NCBI GenBank assembly: GCA_934274515.1
Contig: CAKQTC010000020.1
Span: forward strand, 1 to 14,282
Length of the DNA stretch: 14,282 nt
Origin: an uncultured Clostridia bacterium
GTDB lineage: Bacteria; Bacillota; Clostridia; Christensenellales; DTU072
Direction of reading: 5' to 3'
Part shown: positions 8,439 through 14,282 of the stretch, piece by piece
Position numbering within the stretch: the stretch's first letter is position 1
How the letters are laid out: each line of letters opens with the position of its first letter
Translations under genes and position numbers: made by a program
Notes under the pieces: generated by a model
Seen by the model: only the letters and a program-made list of their open reading frames with translations
Told to the model about the DNA's origin: nothing
The model's database searches: none

Positions 8439-8493
8439 ATCGTGGAGTCTGCTTTCATCGTTGCGACAAAACAATGAAAGCAGACTCCACGAT
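8439..8493. repeat. Perfect 20-bp inverted repeat (hairpin) between the UvrD-like gene and drmA
   Basis: The arm ATCGTGGAGTCTGCTTTCAT (8439-8458) is the exact reverse complement of 8474-8493, with a 15-nt loop that itself contains TTG-CGA-CAA. It occupies the centre of the 158-bp spacer 8387-8544, the longest non-coding gap between the intact genes of the main operon; I see no gene in that spacer. No U-tract follows the stem on either strand, so a standard intrinsic terminator is unlikely. Candidates are an RNA processing or stability element that sets drmA-drmB expression apart from the upstream genes, a MITE/REP-like palindrome, or a binding site. Confidence 0.9.
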
Positions 8494-8544
8494 ATCAATA
8501 CTTTTACTAAATCTTAAAAAGCAGAATCATTACGCAAATGACAA

Positions 8545-11538
8545 TCAATAGGAATATTCACATTTCCCTATTCCTATCAGCGATAATCCGCTCCAGATTG
8601 CAAGATTTCCATATTTTTTCACGCCATCTCCCTGTCCCAAATCCTTATCAATAATTGTTATCAGATCATTGACATACAGATTATTGATTATTCTGGGATA
8701 ATCCTCAAGAGATGGGATATCTCTCCGCCGCAAGGCATCTGACATAGCGTCATATAAATCATCCATAAAGACACTTCCTGCTTTTCCCAAAACATCAGGG
8801 ACATCAGAATCTCCGCCATCCATCGCCAGTTCATAGCCAAGGTTTCTTCGCCCATCCTGCTGCGTAATGTGCTTGTTCAGCTGCAACAGTGTCCCAACTG
8901 GCAAAAACTTCTGGATATACTGCTGGATTTCTTTCTTTGCAAATCCAGCCTCATCGATATCTCCGTAAAGGCCAAATTCAATTTGGGAAGGCCGGAAGCC
9001 GCGTCTCTCTCCGTTTTTCTTATATCCCCGCCCCATTCTGTCAATACAATGCCAGGGGGGAAGCCTGTCAAACTCCTCGTCCAAAACTCCAACATCCTCC
9101 CTGGTGCGGCTTAATGCCACATAAGCCACCCGACACGTTTCATCAGATGGATCACACGAAATATCAAGAATATTCTTCGAAAGATACACCTGGTCATACT
9201 CCCTGCCCTTGGCCTGATGAACATTGCTTATGATAATGGAGCTGTTCGGAACAAAACCAGAAAGTAAGATTCCACAGTTTTCCCGGAAACGCCAGGCTTT
9301 GAGCCTAACGTTTCGCAGAAGGCTCTCCACCGTATAATGCCCTTTGCCATACGAATCTTCCTCGATCATGCACTGTTCCAATGCGTCCCAGTAACATAAA
9401 GCAGGAAGATTCATGTTTAGTTTTTGCTTTGTTTCATCATCAAAGAAGGACTCAAACGAATCGATAAATTTTTCTTTGTCAATCCGGTCTCCCTGATAAT
9501 GCTGAAAAAATAATCCGATCCATCCAGCCAGGTATGCGTTATCTTTCCTTCTTTGGACATGCACAGGATAGTACACATCATTTTCAAACATGCACTCATA
9601 AAAACGTGAGGCAATTTCTGTAACCGTCACATTTTTCCACGTAAGAATGCCTGTTGCTTTATGGCTCTCCTCCTTACTCTCCTCTATAATAGAGTCTACA
9701 ATAGAGTCCAAGGTATCACTCGATAAAATTCCGGAATTTTCGATATCCTTGATTTGTTGAGCTGCGCTGTCCGCATCTTCATTGATCAGCGCTGGCCTCA
9801 TTGCATCAAGTTTTTTGTTTAATGCAGAGTCCGCATCTGAGCGATAATTATGTGTAAAAGAGATTCTGGCAATCCCAGGAATTTTACAAAGTGCTTTAAA
9901 AAAGCGGCTGGATGTTACTACGTCATTTTCTTTGTCTTTAAGCTGAAAATCATAAATGGATTGGCAGAAATCCCCCAGAAGAGCAAATCCGGTTCCTTTT
10001 TCTAAATGTTGCAATAGCTCCAAAACAAACTGGGCTCTTATGCTGATGATATCCTGAATTTCATCTACAATAATATATTTATAGTCTGGAGCCTCTTGAT
10101 TTCCGGCATTTAACCTCTTAAGCGCATTTCTGATACCCGCATCATACGAGTTCGGTATCATATTCTCGACAGCCTGTTCATCATCACTATGCGTAAGCAT
10201 CCAGCAATAGGAATCTATCGTACCAATCTGCCAGTCCAAACCTTCCAGCTCTTCATCACCAGCACATTTTTTCTGAATTCGATTCTGTACTTCAGCAACC
10301 GCCGCACGACTAAAACAAAGCACCAGGATATCCTCCGGAGCCACATTTTCTTCTTTTACAAGATAAATAATCCGTTCTATCAGAGAATACGTTTTCCCTC
10401 TCCCAGGCCCCGCATTTACAATCGTTCTGGCATTCACAGGAAAATGAATGAATTCTTCCTGCTCTACCTGTTTAAAGGAGTCAAAAAGCCGTTGGTTGGA
10501 TATATCTACTTCCCCTTTTGGATCCTGAGGGGACGCATCAGCCAAGGGCGTTAACTTTTTAACTTTCGTAGCGATCTCGTCAAGCCGTACAAATAACTCT
10601 TGAATTCGTATTAAAAGCCCACTGCATTTCCCCTCGACGGCCTGATACTTTTCAATGCTTTCTTTATGTCTTTTTTCTGAAGATCTGACTGATTCAATCA
10701 GCTGGCTGAGTTCTTCCACCTTATCCGCAAAATCAGAAACAAATCGCTCTACCGGTAAATTCTTCAGATGCTTATCGGCTTCATCTTCCAGCGCTTTCCA
10801 GTCAGTCATCCAGTTCTGATGAAACTCACGACTGTTTTTCGCTATGCGTTTGCGTTTTTTTATCTCGCACGCTTTTACTTCCAACCTGCTTTTCAGTTTA
10901 GAAATGTCATCCAGCCGCTTATCTCGACCTGCCAATTCCGCATTATATGCCTCAGAAATTCCTTTTTCATTTAAGTCACATAACTTTTGCAGCCATAAAT
11001 CAAACGAATCCTTCTTCTCGGCTTCACTGACAAACTTCTCTATTTGCTCGATTATATTGTCGTTCGGTAATTCATTGGCATTGTATCGAGTCCTGATTTC
11101 TTCAATTCTATATTTAAGATCTGTCCAACCCTGATACCATTTCTCCATCTGCTCACGCTGTCCATCAGGCGCTAAACTCGGAGCTGCGTTAATAATAGAC
11201 TTTTGGCAGTACTGATATCCTTTGCAGTCACTTCTATCGCACTTGCAGACGACCCTTTCTTTCCCATCCACAAGAACTGCTCCCCAAGGCTGTGTTTCGG
11301 GATAAAGCAAACACCAGGCGGGCGGTACTACAATCTTCCCATAAATTTTTTCTTGAATTTCAGACGGTTTATACATCCATTCTGTAATTGCACGATGCTC
11401 GATTTCCTCATGCAGCACAGCGATAGCCTTTCTATCACGAATCTGAACCAGAAAGTCTTTATCTGATCTGATGTGAGCATCATCCTGCTTCAATGGATAC
11501 AAATTGCTTCGAAACGCAATCGGGCTGACCTGTTTCAT
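8545..11538 (-). CDS. UvrD/Rep-like SF1 helicase with N-terminal Cys cluster and coiled coil
   Basis: 997 aa. The SF1A motor begins late: Walker A AGPGRGKT (376-383; Arg where Ala/Ser/Thr is common), motif Ia-like FSRAAVAEVQNRI, Walker B DEIQD (492-496), motif III LLGDFCQSIYDF (520-531), motif IV NYRSD (564-568), motif V HQAKGREYDQVYL (774-786) and motif VI AYVALSRTRE (805-814). All key residues are present, so ATPase activity is expected. Before the motor are a possible zinc knuckle at Cys98/100/105/111 and a charged, helical, probably coiled-coil region (~130-330). After motif VI lies a ~180-residue extension of unknown function. The start is supported by GGAGGG 5 nt before ATG; the Hsp70 reading frame ends 17 bp upstream, so it belongs to the same operon. 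The architecture is unlike housekeeping UvrD/PcrA, which starts with its motor. Role (inference): DNA unwinding or clearing within the DrmAB-containing system. Confidence 0.88.
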   Translation of the reverse strand: MKQVSPIAFRSNLYPLKQDDAHIRSDKDFLVQIRDRKAIAVLHEEIEHRAITEWMYKPSEIQEKIYGKIVVPPAWCLLYPETQPWGAVLVDGKERVVCKCDRSDCKGYQYCQKSIINAAPSLAPDGQREQMEKWYQGWTDLKYRIEEIRTRYNANELPNDNIIEQIEKFVSEAEKKDSFDLWLQKLCDLNEKGISEAYNAELAGRDKRLDDISKLKSRLEVKACEIKKRKRIAKNSREFHQNWMTDWKALEDEADKHLKNLPVERFVSDFADKVEELSQLIESVRSSEKRHKESIEKYQAVEGKCSGLLIRIQELFVRLDEIATKVKKLTPLADASPQDPKGEVDISNQRLFDSFKQVEQEEFIHFPVNARTIVNAGPGRGKTYSLIERIIYLVKEENVAPEDILVLCFSRAAVAEVQNRIQKKCAGDEELEGLDWQIGTIDSYCWMLTHSDDEQAVENMIPNSYDAGIRNALKRLNAGNQEAPDYKYIIVDEIQDIISIRAQFVLELLQHLEKGTGFALLGDFCQSIYDFQLKDKENDVVTSSRFFKALCKIPGIARISFTHNYRSDADSALNKKLDAMRPALINEDADSAAQQIKDIENSGILSSDTLDSIVDSIIEESKEESHKATGILTWKNVTVTEIASRFYECMFENDVYYPVHVQRRKDNAYLAGWIGLFFQHYQGDRIDKEKFIDSFESFFDDETKQKLNMNLPALCYWDALEQCMIEEDSYGKGHYTVESLLRNVRLKAWRFRENCGILLSGFVPNSSIIISNVHQAKGREYDQVYLSKNILDISCDPSDETCRVAYVALSRTREDVGVLDEEFDRLPPWHCIDRMGRGYKKNGERRGFRPSQIEFGLYGDIDEAGFAKKEIQQYIQKFLPVGTLLQLNKHITQQDGRRNLGYELAMDGGDSDVPDVLGKAGSVFMDDLYDAMSDALRRRDIPSLEDYPRIINNLYVNDLITIIDKDLGQGDGVKKYGNLAIWSGLSLIGIGKCEYSY

Positions 11539-11555
11539 GCTATCCCTCCGACGAC

Positions 11556-11990
11556 TTAAAATTTATAGCTGCATTTCAGGCGATCATATTTCCAGACCGG
11601 ACTTATACTATCCTTTACCAGGTCACTGCCTGCTCGAACAGTAAGCACCATATTGGGATCTATTTCAGCAATTACATCAATGCCTTCGTCCAAAAAACCG
11701 AAGGTACCCTTAAGGTTAACAGTCTCATATCTGCGATCAATATCCTCTACACCAGTAAACACCAGTCGCATCTGCTTTGTCGTATCCGTTACTCCAAATT
11801 TTTGTTTCTTTTTGAAGTCTTTTATCGGATCTCCTTTAGAAACGAAATAATAAGGAGTCCCATCGCTCAGTATAATTCCCACGTTCTGATTAGAAATATA
11901 TTCCCCTTTATTCACAGCCAGATAAGCAGCGCCATCCGAAATACTCCAAGCCATGTTCTCAGGTTTCACCACTTTATCAATACCAAACAT
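11556..11990 (-). CDS. C-terminal part of Hsp70-like protein (end of ATPase domain plus beta substrate-binding domain)
   Basis: 144 codons in the same frame as the upstream Hsp70 segment, separated from it only by TAA-AGT. The first residues, MFGIDKVVKPENMAWSISDG followed by AAYLA, match the end of a DnaK ATPase domain (G.KV.KPENPDEAVA.GAA). Residues ~35-125 (GIILSDGTPYYFVSKGDPI onward to a DVIAEIDPNMVLTVRA strand) resemble the beta substrate-binding domain. It then stops, with no helical lid. No ribosome site precedes ATG 11990 (the upstream bases are AGTGAAATTTAAAGT), so it is unlikely to be translated as a free protein. It is best read as the second half of one broken or read-through gene, 11556-13004, that would encode about 482 aa. 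Confidence 0.8.
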   Translation of the reverse strand: MFGIDKVVKPENMAWSISDGAAYLAVNKGEYISNQNVGIILSDGTPYYFVSKGDPIKDFKKKQKFGVTDTTKQMRLVFTGVEDIDRRYETVNLKGTFGFLDEGIDVIAEIDPNMVLTVRAGSDLVKDSISPVWKYDRLKCSYKF

Positions 11991-11993
11991 ACT

Positions 11994-13004
11994 TTAAATT
12001 TCACTGATAATCGGTCTTAAATTACTGCTGCCGCCCACCATCAACACTTTATCTATACTTTCTTTATTCAGTCCTGCTTCTTTCAATGTCTGATAGATAC
12101 ATTTCACAGCCTCATTGATTACCGGACGTAAAATTGGTACAAACCACTGATCATAGTCAAACGCTAGAACAGCTTTCCCAAACTCACCATATTTTTGAAT
12201 CATGCAGCGTACATTAGAACTCTCAGAAAAGTCTTTTTTCAGCTTTTCGGCGCGGTAGTCCATTTCATCTCGCAACTCGGGAGCCATATCATCAAATGCC
12301 AAAGAAATGCCCTTCTCTTCAACCAATCTGGCATGTATATGTTCTGCCAACATACGGTTGATATCATTCCCGGCTTTTGGCATCCCACCCTTAGCCAACT
12401 CAGAGATTTCACCTTTGGAAACATGAAGAACAGAAACGTCAAGGGTACCCCCACCCCAGTCAAACACAAGTACATTAGCGTATCCTGCCAATTTTTGTTT
12501 ATTAGCCATATAGGCTGCAGTCGGCTCACTGATAAACTGCTGAATCATAATCCCGGCATCTTTCGCCGCCTGCCGGATAGCTTGCCGTGCAATCGCCGGA
12601 TATCCAACAGGTATCGCAACTACTGCTTTATCTATATCAAACCGTTCTTCTTTAGCTAAAAACTTGATATGCTTGAACAATTCTGCTGCCACTTCACCAG
12701 CAGTCCATCTTCGATGATTCGTTGTGGCAACGCAATCTTTTTCTGACTTAAGCTCCATTTTTACCGACGGAATCAAAACATGATCCGATGCCAACTTATT
12801 TCGCCTTTTCCATGCATCATAACCACACATGACCTCATCGGTTTCCTTGCTGATGGCGACGAAAGAAGAATCTGGCTCACCAATTTCATTTCCACAATGA
12901 AATGCTGTTTGCTGCGTCAGATGCCCATCATCATCTTTCTGAAACACCGACACACCACTACATGTTGTCCCAAAATCTATCCCGAAATAGTTTGAGTAAG
13001 GCAT
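11994..13004 (-). CDS. Hsp70/DnaK-like ATPase, truncated by in-frame stop
   Basis: 336 aa of an Hsp70 nucleotide-binding domain. Motifs: phosphate-1 GIDFGTTCSGV (8-18), SVKMEL around Lys82 (equivalent to the catalytic Lys of DnaK), ISEPTAAYMA (158-167), phosphate-2 FDWGGGTLDVSVL (181-193) and the adenosine loop VLMVGGSSNLRP (320-331). The protein then meets TAA (11996-11994) just before the last strand and helix of the ATPase fold, which continue in frame after the stop. Hsp70 proteins bind and release peptide in an ATP cycle; GrpE-type factors reset them. The start is firm: AAGGAGGGG lies 6 nt before ATG and overlaps the stop of the upstream coiled-coil gene. It is smaller and more divergent than housekeeping DnaK and sits inside a defence operon, so a dedicated chaperone or assembly switch is inferred. 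If the stop is real and unsuppressed, the ATPase is probably non-functional. Confidence 0.88.
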   Translation of the reverse strand: MPYSNYFGIDFGTTCSGVSVFQKDDDGHLTQQTAFHCGNEIGEPDSSFVAISKETDEVMCGYDAWKRRNKLASDHVLIPSVKMELKSEKDCVATTNHRRWTAGEVAAELFKHIKFLAKEERFDIDKAVVAIPVGYPAIARQAIRQAAKDAGIMIQQFISEPTAAYMANKQKLAGYANVLVFDWGGGTLDVSVLHVSKGEISELAKGGMPKAGNDINRMLAEHIHARLVEEKGISLAFDDMAPELRDEMDYRAEKLKKDFSESSNVRCMIQKYGEFGKAVLAFDYDQWFVPILRPVINEAVKCIYQTLKEAGLNKESIDKVLMVGGSSNLRPIISEI

Positions 13005-13017
13005 ATTTTTCCCCTCC

Positions 13018-14253
13018 TTATATCTCTACCCCTTCTTTTTTTAGAATTTGCACGATCTCCTGAAAAGGCACTTCCAAAAACTGTTTATCATCATTATCGG
13101 TTAAATCATTAATCGAACCTTCTAAGTCTGAAAAAGATGATTTTAGTTTATTTCCTAGAGCCATCATCTGCTGCTTATAATGATTTTCGAAACGGATATC
13201 ATTGTCTTCCAACAAATTCTTCCGTTCGTTCAACTGTTCGTTCTGCGTGCCGATAATCTGATTCTTCTGCTTCAGCGTCTCCTGTAATGAATTGATCGCA
13301 CTCTGAAATTCTTTGCTCTTTTCGGCAAATTCCTGTTTTTTCCGCTCCATCTCATAATGCAACTGATCCTTCTCATTGATAGCAGCCTGTCTGTCTTTCT
13401 GAATCCGATCTTTCAAACCATCAATCTGCTTTTTCAGCTCTTTGATTTCTGTATCGCGCTCTACAATTCTCTGTTCAAACAAATCAATGGCTTTCTGTAA
13501 AGATACAACAGGAGCTTCATGCCGCTCTGCTTCCCCCGCCGGAGTAGATTCTTTTGTTACTTCCGCCGGCTTTTTCCCTTCAGATTTCGCTATGTCCACC
13601 AGCTTATTTACCACGCCTTTTTCATCCTTTACTGCCTGATTCTGCTTTGATACTTCCCTTATCCATGACAAGAATAACGGAAACTCCGGATGATTTTTTA
13701 TTACTTCTTGTTTGTCTTCTTGCAGGCAACGACGTACATAGTTTCTTAATTGCTCAAGATTTTCTATACTGCTTACTTCATCAATTGTCTTTCTAGATTT
13801 CCAACTATCCAAGACAACCTCTCTAAAAAGAGAAATATTATCTCCCCTAAATTTCTTTTTGGAATCAAATTCCATAAACACTATGTTTTTTATGCTATAA
13901 ATCAATATTGCCTGACTGTTTTTAAATTCACCATGTATACTTTCAGCCAAAAGCTGCATGAAAAAACGAAGCCTCATTCTTACCACGTTAACAAAATAAG
14001 TCTGCTTCATAAGAGATTGAATGATTCCTTTCCAGTCTTTGCCTTTCTCGGAATTCAGCAATCTTACAAGTGGGGCAATTCCTGTCGCTACAAAAGCATG
14101 GCAAAACCGCACCTGGTTCTGGTCAGTCATACCTTCTGAAAGAAGTGCATCTGTCATTACCCGCCTGTACTCCTTTTTCTTTCCCTTAGAAATACCAGCT
14201 TTGCTGTCTAGTTTTTTGTCCAAACTTTGGATAGTTATAACCGAAGTATCCAT
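13018..14253 (-). CDS. Coiled-coil protein with GrpE-like C-terminus, putative Hsp70 partner
   Basis: 411 aa. Residues 1-~215 are a helical domain I do not recognise. Residues ~216-250 are a Lys/Pro/Ala/Glu-rich linker. Residues ~250-370 are a long charged coiled coil rich in Lys, Glu and Gln. The last ~50 residues (LKSSFSDLEGSI and then FQEIVQILKKEGVEI at the end) resemble the helical bundle of GrpE, where a long paired helix is followed by LLPVLDNLERAL and then K.LLDVLKKEGVE.I. The GrpE beta-wing would follow but the protein stops there. Its position directly before an Hsp70 gene (13-bp gap) fits a nucleotide-exchange or adaptor role; this is inference from weak similarity. The start has AAAGGA 9 nt before ATG. 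The bases upstream (14254-14282) end with TAA touching the ATG in the same frame, possibly the tail of another gene, but 29 bases are too few to judge. Confidence 0.75.
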   Translation of the reverse strand: MDTSVITIQSLDKKLDSKAGISKGKKKEYRRVMTDALLSEGMTDQNQVRFCHAFVATGIAPLVRLLNSEKGKDWKGIIQSLMKQTYFVNVVRMRLRFFMQLLAESIHGEFKNSQAILIYSIKNIVFMEFDSKKKFRGDNISLFREVVLDSWKSRKTIDEVSSIENLEQLRNYVRRCLQEDKQEVIKNHPEFPLFLSWIREVSKQNQAVKDEKGVVNKLVDIAKSEGKKPAEVTKESTPAGEAERHEAPVVSLQKAIDLFEQRIVERDTEIKELKKQIDGLKDRIQKDRQAAINEKDQLHYEMERKKQEFAEKSKEFQSAINSLQETLKQKNQIIGTQNEQLNERKNLLEDNDIRFENHYKQQMMALGNKLKSSFSDLEGSINDLTDNDDKQFLEVPFQEIVQILKKEGVEI

Positions 14254-14282
14254 TTACTCAATTCCTTTCATCAACATAAATC

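Noticed and set aside
8439..8493. Hairpin as an intrinsic terminator
   Set aside because: No run of T follows the stem on either strand; the sequence continues ATTTAATCAG on the minus strand and ATCAATACTTTT on the plus strand.
1..14282. CRISPR arrays, tRNA genes, insertion sequence genes
   Set aside because: No regularly spaced repeats, cloverleaf-like stretches or transposase motifs were seen on either strand.

Overview
The window looks like an anti-phage defence island from a low-to-mid GC Firmicute (Bacillota), probably a Clostridia- or Negativicutes-type anaerobe. The basis is AT-rich coding DNA, strong AGGAGG-type ribosome sites, tight gene spacing and the gene families. The lineage is an inference, with no 16S or housekeeping marker to anchor it. 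Every gene I accept lies on the minus strand, so transcription runs from high to low coordinates. I see no tRNA, rRNA, CRISPR array, transposase or integrase.

In transcription order: (1) a 411-aa coiled-coil protein whose last ~50 residues resemble the helical part of GrpE (14253-13018); (2) a lidless Hsp70/DnaK-like protein interrupted by one in-frame TAA (13004-11556); (3) a 997-aa UvrD/Rep-type SF1 helicase with a Cys cluster and a coiled coil before the motor (11538-8545); (4) a 158-bp spacer holding a perfect 20-bp hairpin; (5) the DISARM helicase DrmA (8386-5162) and (6) the DUF1998 protein DrmB (5150-3201), 11 bp apart; (7) a decayed stretch (3200-2221) with the C-terminal half of a second SF1 helicase, broken by two stops, one of them replacing the Walker B glutamate; (8) after a probable promoter, an EcoRII/Dcm-type cytosine-5 methyltransferase with an N-terminal ribbon-helix-helix-like segment (2091-970) and (9) an EcoRII-type restriction endonuclease cut off by the window edge (943-1).

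Working model (inference): genes 1-6 are one operon encoding a DISARM-related machine in which DrmA-DrmB work with an extra SF1 helicase and a dedicated Hsp70 with a GrpE-like partner. No drmC (phospholipase D) gene is visible. Genes 8-9 form a complete-looking Type II R-M module with predicted CCWGG specificity. DISARM modules are known to use an EcoRII-like methylase (DrmMII) to mark self DNA, so this one enzyme could protect against both the EcoRII nuclease and the DrmAB machine. The Hsp70 stop and the helicase pseudogene show the locus is partly decayed in this strain, or that the Hsp70 stop is a sequence error or a recoding site.
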